Shown here: positions 42,727 to 51,649 of the stretch, in pieces
Position numbering within the stretch: the stretch's first letter is position 1
Layout of the letters: each line of letters opens with the position of its first letter
DNA from: JBCCCJ01 sp039029315
GTDB taxonomy: Bacteria; Bacteroidota; Bacteroidia; J057
Reading direction: 5' to 3'
DNA: 64,000 nt
Assembly (NCBI GenBank): GCA_039029315.1
Contig: JBCCGK010000048.1
Span: 1-64,000 of the forward strand
Position numbers and translations under genes: made by a program
The notes under the pieces: model-generated
Told to the model about the DNA's origin: nothing
What the model saw: only the letters and a program-made list of their open reading frames with translations
Databases searched by the model: none

Positions 42727-44106
42727 ATGAAACGGATACTAGCAAACATCACCATCCTCCTGATAATCATTCTGACATCAGCTACTCTCCATGCACAGGA
42801 GAAGCAGATCTACATGGATCAGGAACAGAAAATCATAGTCATTGATCAAAAGCTGGAAAAAAAGCTGAACCTCTTTCCTGAGAAGAAAGGGTTTGAAAGC
42901 GCACGACTTTTTCAGACAAATGAAGATCAATTTGTACTTGAAATCACCACAGAGAAGCATGACTTCCTAGAGCGAGAGAGAATAGATATGAACCGAACTG
43001 AGCTGCTAGCATTTCAGCAAAAGCTTGAGGCAGACCTCACAGAAAAAGTTCCGCTTGCAGGGGTAGACCAGAGTGGACGATTGGAATTGATGGTCAATGC
43101 TACAGCAGTTTCCCTTGGATATTATGGATGGGCTATGCCAGCCATGTTAGAAACGAATGAAGCCAGTGCAGCAGTTGGAGCGTATATGTTGACAAGTGCA
43201 GCTGGATTTTTTCTCCCCTTTAAGATGACCCAGAATCGTGAGATCACAAAGGGACAGGCCAGCATGTATGGCTATGGGGCTACCCGAGGCATCGTACACG
43301 GACTCGCAATAGGAGAATTGATTTCCTCAGACAAAACCTATGATATGCGAGGACATTTGGCCCTGGGAATGGGTTTCAGTGTAGCAGAGGGAATCGCAGG
43401 CTATCATCTTGCCAAGAAATATAACTGGGATGCGGGTACTTCTGCAGCAGTTGGAACATATACAGATGCGGGGATGATCGCCTTACCTTTGATCATGTTT
43501 GCTGCTGGCCCTGAGGACATTGAATCACCTAAGCTTCTCATTGCCTCTTCTTTGGTAGGAGCTGCTGGCGGATTTATGGCAGGGAAAAAAATGACCGATA
43601 TGCAATCCTACAGCCGCGGAGATGCACATATCCTGAAGATCTCAGGATTGATGGGAGCAGCTCTTCCAATCGCCATTGGTGGAATATTTGAGATCGACAA
43701 GCCACGTCTCGGAGCGGCTGCATCTGTTGCTGGTGGCATTGCAGGTCTTGGCATTGGACATTATGTTACCTCCAAGTATGATTTCACTGGCGGACAAGGA
43801 GTCTATTTCGCTCTTGGAAGTATTGCCGGAACAGGAATTGGAGCCGGAACCGTATTCGTCCTGAATCCTGATGGAGATGGAAAAGCAGTCCTGGCAGGAG
43901 CCATTGCAGGTGGAGTGGGGGGATATCTGACCATGAACAAGATTCTTTCCAAAAGAGCCCCATTATCTAAGGACAAAGATATCTCGTTCAATATGTCCCT
44001 GAATCCAGAAGGATTTGCAGCAGCGATGGGAAATCAGGCAGCATCTCCAACGCATGAATTTATCAAAACAACCCCCTCTCTGGTCAATGCGACCATTCGC
44101 TTCTAG
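42727..44106 (+). CDS. exported glycine-rich membrane protein of unknown function
   Basis: A 459-residue protein with a signal peptide (IIILTSATLHAQ). The first 115 mature residues are soluble and charged. From about residue 125 on, a long series of Gly/Ala-rich hydrophobic segments with GxxxG spacing (AAVGAYMLTSAAGFFLPF, LIASSLVGAAGGFMAGKKM, AAASVAGGIAGLGIGHYV, GSIAGTGIGAGTVF, AGAIAGGVGGYL) suggests glycine-zipper-like membrane packing or a repeat barrel. The family is not recognised. Confidence 0.65.
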   Translation: MKRILANITILLIIILTSATLHAQEKQIYMDQEQKIIVIDQKLEKKLNLFPEKKGFESARLFQTNEDQFVLEITTEKHDFLERERIDMNRTELLAFQQKLEADLTEKVPLAGVDQSGRLELMVNATAVSLGYYGWAMPAMLETNEASAAVGAYMLTSAAGFFLPFKMTQNREITKGQASMYGYGATRGIVHGLAIGELISSDKTYDMRGHLALGMGFSVAEGIAGYHLAKKYNWDAGTSAAVGTYTDAGMIALPLIMFAAGPEDIESPKLLIASSLVGAAGGFMAGKKMTDMQSYSRGDAHILKISGLMGAALPIAIGGIFEIDKPRLGAAASVAGGIAGLGIGHYVTSKYDFTGGQGVYFALGSIAGTGIGAGTVFVLNPDGDGKAVLAGAIAGGVGGYLTMNKILSKRAPLSKDKDISFNMSLNPEGFAAAMGNQAASPTHEFIKTTPSLVNATIRF

Positions 44107-44130
44107 AGAGGCCAAATAAATCGTACATTA

Positions 44131-44167
44131 GGGAAAGAGGCCCGCAGGATGATGTGTCCTCTTTCCC
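44131..44167 (+). other. perfect 10-bp stem-loop between genes
   Basis: GGGAAAGAGG (44131-44140) and CCTCTTTCCC (44158-44167) are exact complements with a 17-base loop. It lies 24 bases after one stop and 15 bases before the next start. No T-run follows, so it is not a clear intrinsic terminator; mRNA processing or a leader structure for the kinase gene are alternatives. Confidence 0.5.
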
Positions 44168-44182
44168 AACTCTCACTCTCTT

Positions 44183-47100
44183 ATGACCAAATACGCCTTT
44201 CGTTCTTCACTTGTTCATAAATTCTTTAACCCCAACATGGGTTTATTGTGCGGCACTATTGCACTGCTAGCAGGTTGTCTCCATATGTCTTATGGTCAGC
44301 CTGCTGATTTGCGTTTTGAGCGTTTTGGTCTGAAGGAAGGCTTGCCCAATATGTCTATTCAGACGCTGTATCAGGATGAAGAAGGCTTCCTGTGGATTGG
44401 CACATGGGATGGATTGAGTCGCTATGATGGATATGGGTTTGAGAATTTTCACCATCGACCCTTTGATTCGACAAGTCTGTCTGCCAATGATGTGAAGGCC
44501 ATCGCCGAGGATGGAAGAGGGAGACTGTTTGTTGGCATGCAAAGCGGTTTGAGCCGCTGGGATGAGCAGAAGCAGGAATTTGTTCAATATCCCCTTGAAA
44601 GAGGCGTTCCAGGTAAACTCAGCAATGATGCTGTCGGAGCCTTGATGAAGGATGATGAAGGAAATATGATGGTTGGTGGTTTTTTGGGAAAAGGACCACA
44701 TATGAATCGCCTGATCATTGACAAGGATAGTTTCCAAAATGCTCGTGGGCCTTTTACAACAACGATGGTGAGGACACAAGATGGGGTCATATGCGGAGGA
44801 AGGTCTTCAAGACTTGCTTTTTGGTCTTTTGCAGCTGATTCCACCATACCCATTCAGGAGATGTATCCGGGATTGGTGATTCCCAAGCAAGACATTCTCT
44901 CCCTGTTGGAAGATCATCGAGGGCACATCTGGGTCGGTACCAAACGATGGTTGATCCAATACCGAAAAGATACACAAGTGATGAGATACTGGGGAAGAAA
45001 AGATGGCTTGCTGCATCCCTGGATTTCAGCTCTATATGAAGATAAACAAAGACGCATTTGGATCGGCACCGGAATAGGTCTTCAGTGCTTATCCGAAGAT
45101 CGTACTACCTTGGGAACCTATCAATACCAGGCAGAATCCCCCTTTAGTCTGAGTCACAACCATGTTACGGCTTTGCTAGAAGATCGATCCGGGAATCTAT
45201 GGGTCGGAACCATGAGAGGTGGTCTCAACAAAGCCAGACTGGCCAGATTGAGTCAATTTCATCGATATGACTTCACGCATTTTGGCGAGAAGCACAATGA
45301 CCTCATCGTCTTTGCCTTTGCTGAAGGGGCGAATAACCGACTCTGGGTCGGTACAAGCAATGGTCTTTGGCTACTTGACAAAGCAAGCAAGGATACCTTG
45401 GCGCATTACACCTATGGTCCAGAAGAAGAACTGGGATTGAGTGCACGAAATGTCTTCTCTTTGCATGAAACACCTGATGAACAGCTCATCATTGGATATT
45501 CGAGATTTGAAGGGGCAGATCTATTGGATATCCCAAGTCAGACGATGAAACATGTTCCCGAAAATAAAGAAAAGCCGAATTTCTATGGGACGGTCCGGGA
45601 TATTGATCCAGTCGAAGGTAGCCCTGGCCAATACTGGTTGACTGGCCAAGGGCAATTTTTATTTGACATAGAGAACTTGAGTATTGAGAGGGTCTCAATC
45701 TGCAATGGGCCAGATGATTGTTTTAAAAATTATTTTTTTGAGGCAAAGGCAATCGATAGTTGTAGGATTTGGATCAGTGGGAATGAAGGGATTTTGGAAA
45801 GAAATCAGTGTGATTCCCGTTTTCAGGTCATCCCACTACAAGTCTCCGGCAAACGCGCAACAAATTTAAGTATATCCATTCATCCCGTCCCAAATGGAGA
45901 TGTATGGATTGGGGGCTATGGTACCGGTTTGTTCCAACTGAATCCAATCAACAATGAAATCAAACATTATGAGATGCGCCATGGTCTTCCCAACAATTTT
46001 GTATATGGGATCATCAGCGATGCCTTTGGCAATCTGTGGATGAGTACCAATAAAGGGCTGACAAGATTCTCTCCCGATACAGAATTCTTTACCTTATTCG
46101 ATGTAGATGATGGGTTGCCGCATTATGAATTTGCAACGGGGGCCTATATGCAAGCCAGGGATGGAGAGGTCTATTTTGGTGGGATGGATGGATTTGTGAG
46201 TTTCTACCCTAGTCAGATCCAGGAAAGAAGCAATCGCTTTGATGCCCCGACCCATATTTCTGAAGTGAGAGTCTCTGGGGAGCTGGTTATGTTGGATACT
46301 GTTGGTGGAAAAGAAGCAAGCATTTCTTTCCCGGCATATAGAGGTCAGCATTTGGAAATCGAATTTGTCTCTCTCGATTTTACCCGACCCGAAAACAATC
46401 AATACAGACACATGCTCCAGGGTTGGGATGAGGACTGGAGCCCTCGGTCGGATGGCAATCGCGTTCAGTACAACCTTCTGGAGCCTGGGGACTATACCTT
46501 TTTGGTACAGGGAAGCAATAGTGATGGGGTGTTTTCAACTACGCCTGCCTCCCTGCGTATTCAGGTAATCCCACTCTGGCACCAAAACCTATGGATTCGC
46601 TTCATTTTGCCGTTGCTGTTTGCGCTTGGGTTGGGCTATATTGGCTATAGAAGGTTGCAATACTTACGCGGTCGGGAGCGACGACGCCTTCAACACCGGA
46701 TCGCCAAAGTCCGTCAGGAAGCGTTGGCTTCGCAGATGGACCACCATTTCACCTTCAATTCTCTCAACTCCATTCAGCGATTTGTAACAGAGAATGATAC
46801 CCAATCAGCTCTGTATTTTATCTCAAGATTTGGGAAACTGATGCGACGGATGCTCAATCAGGCCCGACAGAATTATATCACCATTGAAGAAGAAATTGAT
46901 ACCCTGGATTTGTATTTGTCTCTGGAATCGCTCCGAACCAGGAATAAATTTTCCTATGAATTCCAGGTCGATCCCAATCTTGACATATACAATACTGAAA
47001 TGCCTGCAAATCTTCTTCAACCCTATGTCGAAAATGCGATTTGGCACGGATTGATGCCCAAAGAAGAGCAGGGGAGTATTCTCTTGACCTTTAGCTTACA

Positions 47101-47341
47101 TGGGAAAGATATCCTGATTATCTTGGAGGATGACGGGATTGGCCGGAAAAAATCCAGAGAACTACAGTCAAAAAGTAAATTTGCACATAAGTCCCGAGGC
47201 ATGAAGATCAATGAAGAACGTCTGGAGACGCTGAAATTACTTCATGGAGATGAAACCAAAATCACCATCATAGACCTGGAGGACGAGGAGGGCAAGGGAA
47301 CTGGAACGAAAGTAAAAGTGATTGTCCCAAATCGGGTATAG
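44183..47341 (+). CDS. beta-propeller sensor histidine kinase (LytS-type kinase domain)
   Basis: A 1052-residue hybrid sensor. An N-terminal signal/anchor is followed by two-component propeller repeats from about residue 50 to 690 (recurrent LWIGTWDGLSRYD, IWVGTKRWLIQY, LWVGTMRGGLNKA, LWMSTNKGLTRF). Then come a Y_Y_Y-type domain (to about 795), one transmembrane helix (about 806-825), a His_kinase-type phosphoacceptor region (DHHFTFNSLNSIQRF, about 853) and a GHKL ATPase (ENAIWHGL, LEDDGIGRKKS). It senses an external, often polysaccharide-related, cue and passes phosphate to the LytTR regulator next door. Confidence 0.92.
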   Translation: MTKYAFRSSLVHKFFNPNMGLLCGTIALLAGCLHMSYGQPADLRFERFGLKEGLPNMSIQTLYQDEEGFLWIGTWDGLSRYDGYGFENFHHRPFDSTSLSANDVKAIAEDGRGRLFVGMQSGLSRWDEQKQEFVQYPLERGVPGKLSNDAVGALMKDDEGNMMVGGFLGKGPHMNRLIIDKDSFQNARGPFTTTMVRTQDGVICGGRSSRLAFWSFAADSTIPIQEMYPGLVIPKQDILSLLEDHRGHIWVGTKRWLIQYRKDTQVMRYWGRKDGLLHPWISALYEDKQRRIWIGTGIGLQCLSEDRTTLGTYQYQAESPFSLSHNHVTALLEDRSGNLWVGTMRGGLNKARLARLSQFHRYDFTHFGEKHNDLIVFAFAEGANNRLWVGTSNGLWLLDKASKDTLAHYTYGPEEELGLSARNVFSLHETPDEQLIIGYSRFEGADLLDIPSQTMKHVPENKEKPNFYGTVRDIDPVEGSPGQYWLTGQGQFLFDIENLSIERVSICNGPDDCFKNYFFEAKAIDSCRIWISGNEGILERNQCDSRFQVIPLQVSGKRATNLSISIHPVPNGDVWIGGYGTGLFQLNPINNEIKHYEMRHGLPNNFVYGIISDAFGNLWMSTNKGLTRFSPDTEFFTLFDVDDGLPHYEFATGAYMQARDGEVYFGGMDGFVSFYPSQIQERSNRFDAPTHISEVRVSGELVMLDTVGGKEASISFPAYRGQHLEIEFVSLDFTRPENNQYRHMLQGWDEDWSPRSDGNRVQYNLLEPGDYTFLVQGSNSDGVFSTTPASLRIQVIPLWHQNLWIRFILPLLFALGLGYIGYRRLQYLRGRERRRLQHRIAKVRQEALASQMDHHFTFNSLNSIQRFVTENDTQSALYFISRFGKLMRRMLNQARQNYITIEEEIDTLDLYLSLESLRTRNKFSYEFQVDPNLDIYNTEMPANLLQPYVENAIWHGLMPKEEQGSILLTFSLHGKDILIILEDDGIGRKKSRELQSKSKFAHKSRGMKINEERLETLKLLHGDETKITIIDLEDEEGKGTGTKVKVIVPNRV

Positions 47342-47412
47342 AGGGTGGAAGGAAAATAAGGGACATAAGGCAAATAGGGGAGATAAAGGCGGTGGAGGAT
47401 GAAAAATTCCAA

Positions 47413-47440
47413 TTTATACCCTATTCCCCCTATTCCCAAC
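47413..47440 (+). repeat. pyrimidine-rich tract upstream of the LytTR regulator
   Basis: TTATACCCTATTCCCCCTATTCCC resembles the tracts at 10151-10215 and 24038-24062. It lies about 15 bases before the start codon at 47455, in the 113-base gap behind the kinase gene. A purine-rich, partly complementary segment (AAATAGGGGAGATAAAGG) lies near 47373-47390. Confidence 0.45.
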
Positions 47441-47454
47441 AACAATATTCCCAT

Positions 47455-48207
47455 ATGATCAGAACACTCCTAATTGACGATGAAGCAGATGCTCGCTTTA
47501 CCCTGAGGAATCAGCTGGCAATGTCCTGTCCTGAGATAGAGATTGTGGGAGAGGCGCATTCTGTAGAAACTGCCCTGAATGCGATCGCCCAATATGAGCC
47601 AGAACTGATATTCCTGGATGTTCGTCTCAGTCCCGGAAGTGGATTTGACATTTTGAAACAGGTATCAGAAATCACTTTTGATGTGATATTCGTGACAGCC
47701 TATGATGCCTATGCGATGCAGGCCATTCGATTTTCTGCTCTGGATTATCTACTCAAACCTGTCGATCCAGAAGAACTACGAGAAGCCGTAGACAAATTGT
47801 CCGCCAAAAAAGGAGGGGAGGAAGAGGCAGTCCGATACGAGGTATTCAAGGATAATCTGGAGGCAAGAAATGAGCAATTTGATCGCATTGTCCTGCCAAC
47901 TCTTGAAGGCTTTCTGGTACAAGAGGTGCAGGAAATCATTCGGTGTGAGGCTGATAGGAACTACACACATTTTTTTCTTCAAGGCAAAAAAAAGCAAGTG
48001 ATTCCTCGAACCCTAAAGGTATATGATGAATTGTTGGGAGGCCTGGGCTTCTATCGCTGCCACCAATCACACCTCATCAATGTCAAGCAGGTTCGGGAAT
48101 ATAAGCGAAGAAAAAAAGGAGGCATCGCCTTTTTGCATGATGGCACAGAGATTCCCGTCTCCGAAAGTCGGAAAGAAGGATTTATCCAACAGTTCATGGG
48201 TTTGTGA
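47455..48207 (+). CDS. LytTR-family response regulator
   Basis: A 250-residue regulator. The receiver domain (MIRTLLIDDEADARF) has the phospho-acceptor Asp in LIFLDVRLSPGSGFD (about residue 57) and Lys in YLLKPVDP (about 101-108). The C-terminal LytTR DNA-binding domain spans about 140-250 (EIIRCEADRNYTHFFL, HQSHLINVKQVREYKR). ATG 47455 is chosen because the 21 residues upstream in the frame are encoded by the low-complexity tract. It is the evident partner of the propeller kinase. Confidence 0.92.
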   Translation: MIRTLLIDDEADARFTLRNQLAMSCPEIEIVGEAHSVETALNAIAQYEPELIFLDVRLSPGSGFDILKQVSEITFDVIFVTAYDAYAMQAIRFSALDYLLKPVDPEELREAVDKLSAKKGGEEEAVRYEVFKDNLEARNEQFDRIVLPTLEGFLVQEVQEIIRCEADRNYTHFFLQGKKKQVIPRTLKVYDELLGGLGFYRCHQSHLINVKQVREYKRRKKGGIAFLHDGTEIPVSESRKEGFIQQFMGL

Positions 48208-48261
48208 TTTTTTCGTATCATTACTACTGTTTTGATCACGCAAAGTCTACAGCCCTCATCC

Positions 48262-49356
48262 ATGATTGATAAGTCATTTCACATTCTGTATGTAGATGAT
48301 GAAAAGCACAATTTGTCTGCTTTTCGGGCTTTGTTTCGTCGCTCCTATAATATTTTTATTGCTAATTCTGGTCCTGAAGCTATAGAGATCCTTCATGAAA
48401 ACAGCATCCATCTGATCATCACAGATCAGCGCATGCCTGGAATGACAGGGGTCGAGTTTCTTGGCAAAATCCGGATTGATTTTCCTGATCCTATCCGCAT
48501 GATCCTTACGGGATTCAGTGATACTGAGGCGATTATCGATGCGATCAACAAGGGGCAGGTATCTCGATACATCACCAAACCCTGGAATGACAAGGAGTTG
48601 CATATGGAGATCGAAAGCGCTCGGGAACTCTATCAATTGCGTGCCAAGAACAAGTCTTTGTTTCGGGAACTTCAGCAACGATTGGAGGAGCAGGAACGAA
48701 CAGTGCAGATCTTCCAGCGCTATGTGCCTGAACCAGTTGTGAAAAAAGTGCTGTCAAGCTCTCCTGATTCTATTTTTGAGGGAGAACAGCGTGCTGTCAG
48801 TGTCTTGTTTTGTGATATTCGAGGATTTACAAGCCTGAGTGAACAATTGCCTCCCAGACAGGTGGTAGGCATCCTCAATCATTATTATCGGATGATGACA
48901 GAAGTGGTAGAGTCTTATGGAGGGACTGTCAACCAGTTTGTTGGTGATGAAGTCTTTGCTGTCTTTGGCGCACCCATGGCACAGAAAGATCATGAAGAGC
49001 AAGCCACCCTTTGCGCCATAGAGATGATTCGAACCCTCGATGCCTTGAATGAGATTTGTCTGGAATCCTATCAATGCGAAATACATATCGGCATTGGCGT
49101 CAACAGTGGAGAGGTCGTCGCCGGAAATATGGGATCAAGTGCGCACATGGCTTATTCGGTGGTAGGAGATACGGTCAATACAGGCAAGCGGATTGAAAGT
49201 TTGACCAAAACCAAATATGATACCATCTTCATCAGCGAATCAATTTACCGGAAAGTGCAAGACAGAGTGAAGGCACGGGCCCATGAACCCATCGCTGTCA
49301 AAGGCAAAAAAGAAAAAATCAAGGTCTATGAAGTCCTCATGAATGGGGAGTTGTGA
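48262..49356 (+). CDS. response regulator fused to a class III nucleotide cyclase
   Basis: A 364-residue protein. The receiver domain has the acceptor Asp in LIITDQRMPGMTG (about residue 53) and KPW at about 103. A coiled-coil linker (about 125-155) leads to the class III cyclase domain: VLFCDIRGFTSLSE (metal Asp, about 188), NQFVGDEVFAVFGAP (second metal Asp) and VVGDTVNTGKRIESL (transition-state Asn and Arg). The base-binding Lys usual in N-K-F-x-G-D is Gln here, so ATP versus GTP use is open. The gene is 54 bases after the LytTR gene. ATG 48262 is preferred over a TTG at 48232. Confidence 0.9.
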   Translation: MIDKSFHILYVDDEKHNLSAFRALFRRSYNIFIANSGPEAIEILHENSIHLIITDQRMPGMTGVEFLGKIRIDFPDPIRMILTGFSDTEAIIDAINKGQVSRYITKPWNDKELHMEIESARELYQLRAKNKSLFRELQQRLEEQERTVQIFQRYVPEPVVKKVLSSSPDSIFEGEQRAVSVLFCDIRGFTSLSEQLPPRQVVGILNHYYRMMTEVVESYGGTVNQFVGDEVFAVFGAPMAQKDHEEQATLCAIEMIRTLDALNEICLESYQCEIHIGIGVNSGEVVAGNMGSSAHMAYSVVGDTVNTGKRIESLTKTKYDTIFISESIYRKVQDRVKARAHEPIAVKGKKEKIKVYEVLMNGEL

Positions 49357-49700
49357 GCACTCCCTAACCATCCTCCCACTCCTATTCCAAGAATATCTGC
49401 AGCAAGATCCTGAAAGGAAAAAGTTCTGGAATCAATCCAGATTTGGCTGATTTCTTCCCCTACTATCAGAACAAAGAGAATGAAGATCACCAGTGGGATC
49501 TTCAGACTTCCGATGCTGATCGGTTTGGGAAAGGCACGACACATCGTAAAGGACAGCAAGCCCATGAGCATGAAGTGCCCGATTTTGTCTCCATATGGGA
49601 TGGCCCGCACAATGGCAAAGGTGGCTTCTCCATATGGAGAGTCAGCGATGATGACGCAGGTGATGATGAGGAGCAGGACGAGGAAGGCCCAGAGTTTCAT
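49326..49700 (-). CDS. VanZ-family membrane protein
   Basis: A 124-residue protein with four predicted membrane helices. The family signature is visible in DKIGHFMLMGLLSFTMCRAF (about residues 38-57), the mid-membrane EEISQIW (about 82-88) and FSFQDLAADILGIGVGGWLG near the end. The role of small VanZ proteins is poorly known. Its 3' end overlaps the convergent cyclase gene by 31 bases. Confidence 0.85.
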   Translation of the reverse strand: MKLWAFLVLLLIITCVIIADSPYGEATFAIVRAIPYGDKIGHFMLMGLLSFTMCRAFPKPISIGSLKIPLVIFILFVLIVGEEISQIWIDSRTFSFQDLAADILGIGVGGWLGSAHNSPFMRTS

Positions 49701-49781
49701 TTGAGGTGCTTAAAACCCAGAAGGGAGTGAGTGTCAATGAATTGATGTAAAAAGTAAGAAAAGCAATTGTCCCAGCACTTA

Positions 49782-50225
49782 TCACTTTTTCATAATGTAT
49801 CCATCAAAGGATGTCTTCTTTCCAAAGATTTCAAATTTGATTGAAAGAGAATCAGATTCTACCCCAATCCATAATTGATAATCCTGTGTGTACCAATTGT
49901 TTGTTTTAAAATGGCCAAATTCATATGCTTTTTCATTTTTATAGTATAATTCAAATAAGCAATGACCGTATTCATTTTTTATCCCTTTTTCACTTTGGCC
50001 ATTATTGAATATGATATTTCCACTATTTAGATGAATGATTCTAATATCTTTTTTGTCGATACCCTCTTCAAGGACTACAGTAAAGGTGTTAAAATCAAAT
50101 ATTTTTGAAGAAATCCGAGTGGCAAAACAATCTTCCTCTTTTAAGGCTTTTGAATACTCTCTGAATTTTTGAAAACTCCAAGACCCAGCGACGAGAATAA
50201 GTAACCATAAGAGAATATTTCTCAT
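49782..50225 (-). CDS. small exported/anchored protein of unknown function
   Basis: A 147-residue protein starting at ATG 50225 (MRNILLWLLILVAGSWSF), which gives an N-terminal signal anchor. The remainder is a beta-rich soluble domain with aromatic residues (NNWYTQDYQLWIG) and one Cys pair of unclear pairing. The family is not recognised. The gene and its flanks (about 49740-50434) are visibly more AT-rich than their neighbours, suggesting separate ancestry. Confidence 0.6.
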   Translation of the reverse strand: MRNILLWLLILVAGSWSFQKFREYSKALKEEDCFATRISSKIFDFNTFTVVLEEGIDKKDIRIIHLNSGNIIFNNGQSEKGIKNEYGHCLFELYYKNEKAYEFGHFKTNNWYTQDYQLWIGVESDSLSIKFEIFGKKTSFDGYIMKK

Positions 50226-50434
50226 CTTAGATATTTTTTCTCTAAAATACCTTGTCAAGATTGGGCAACATATGATGGTCAATTATTCGTAGAGAATCAT
50301 CTATTATTTGGCGGGGAGATATTCAAATTTCACACCATTTCAATCTCGATTCTTTCAACCTGTTGGTAACGACTTGCCCTAGAGAAAAAGCCTATTGCTG
50401 GTGATTTCTTTAAGAATAGGCATAGTTATTCTTC

Positions 50435-51547
50435 TCAACGATCATCAACGTCTCCCAACACATAGCTTGTACTCCTACCACCACCCTCTTCTTTTTTAAG
50501 AATTCCCTTTTTGACTAAATCCTGAATGTCTCTGAGGGCAGTATCCTGTGAGCATTTTAAGATTTTTGCCCACTTAGAGGTATTCAACTTCCCATTAAAC
50601 CCATCCAGCAATTTATTTAGCATGAGGCTTTGTCGAGCATTTATGGGGGTTTGAGCCCATTTCATCTTGAATAACACCTTTGACAAAATGACGTCTGAAG
50701 AGCTAAGAGCTTCAAGTAGGCATGTCAGAAACCATTCCAACCAATCAGTAATATCCAGAGTTCCCCTTTGTGAGAATTCTAATTGTCGGTAATATGCTTC
50801 CCTGTCAATTTTGATTTGTGAGGACATGCTGTAATACCGTTGAGATACGTCGTCTGCCCGGCTTAACAGCATCTCAGTAATGGCCCGCCCAATTCTTCCA
50901 TTTCCGTCTTCAAATGGATGGATAGTAACAAACCATAAATGAGCAATTCCAGCTTTTATGACTGGATCTATCGTTTTTTCATTGTTTATCCAATGAATAA
51001 ACTGTGCCATTTCCGCTTCGATCTTCGATGCTGGAGGGGTCTGAAAATGGACCCTTTCTCTTCCCATGGGACCAGAAACTACCTGCATGGGGCCTGTTGA
51101 ATCATCCCGCCAATTCCCGATAATTATTTTGTACATCCCGCTTCTTCCTGTAGGAAATAGAGAATAATGCCAATTAAATAATCTTTCTGCCGATAGGGAC
51201 TCAGAGTAATTTCCTACCGCATCAATCATCATGTCAACAACACCCTCTACATTTCTGTCAGAATGAACCAAACCAGCAATATCCATTCCCAGTCTTCGGG
51301 CAATGGAGGATCGAACTTGCTCAGGATTTAAGATCTCTCCTTCAATTTCGGTAGATGTCAAGATTTCAAGGGTAAGAATTTCTAGTGTTGCTTCACTTTG
51401 GAGTTCAAATCCCAGGGACTCCATTCTACCAATCAGTTTTCCTTGCAAATTCCTAAGCTTTCCCAGGATTGTGAGCAATCTCTCGGTATTCCAAAGAAAA
51501 TTTGGCCAATCTTGTTTTTGGTAGATAAATCCGCTCATTCGCCGCAT
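50435..51547 (-). CDS. Fic-family protein (DUF4172 N-terminus) with winged-helix C-terminus
   Basis: A 370-residue AMP- or nucleotide-transferase candidate. The DUF4172-type N-terminus (FIYQKQDWPNFLWN) contains an inhibitory-helix motif, STEIEG (S/T-xxx-E-G/N), near residue 75. The Fic core has the full catalytic motif HPFEDGNGRIGR (about residues 210-221). A C-terminal winged-helix segment (WAKILKCSQDTALRDIQDLVKKGIL) would allow DNA binding and self-regulation. An inverted repeat lies just upstream (51553-51579). ATG 51538 is an alternative start. The target is unknown. Confidence 0.9.
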   Translation of the reverse strand: MRRMSGFIYQKQDWPNFLWNTERLLTILGKLRNLQGKLIGRMESLGFELQSEATLEILTLEILTSTEIEGEILNPEQVRSSIARRLGMDIAGLVHSDRNVEGVVDMMIDAVGNYSESLSAERLFNWHYSLFPTGRSGMYKIIIGNWRDDSTGPMQVVSGPMGRERVHFQTPPASKIEAEMAQFIHWINNEKTIDPVIKAGIAHLWFVTIHPFEDGNGRIGRAITEMLLSRADDVSQRYYSMSSQIKIDREAYYRQLEFSQRGTLDITDWLEWFLTCLLEALSSSDVILSKVLFKMKWAQTPINARQSLMLNKLLDGFNGKLNTSKWAKILKCSQDTALRDIQDLVKKGILKKEEGGGRSTSYVLGDVDDR

Positions 51548-51552
51548 TTTAT

Positions 51553-51579
51553 GCAGTGAATATGGTAATTATTCACCGC
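51553..51579. promoter_or_regulatory. inverted repeat upstream of fic, candidate operator
   Basis: GCAGTGAATA (51553-51562) pairs with TATTCACCGC (51570-51579) at 9 of 10 positions around seven bases. It is six bases upstream of the fic start, where a protein with a winged-helix domain such as Fic itself could bind and repress. Confidence 0.5.
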
Positions 51580-51649
51580 ACTCCTTCAAAAAGCCTTATA
51601 TTTTGCAATGAATGTTGGCTCGAATCCTTGAAGAGGAAGCATGCCTCCC

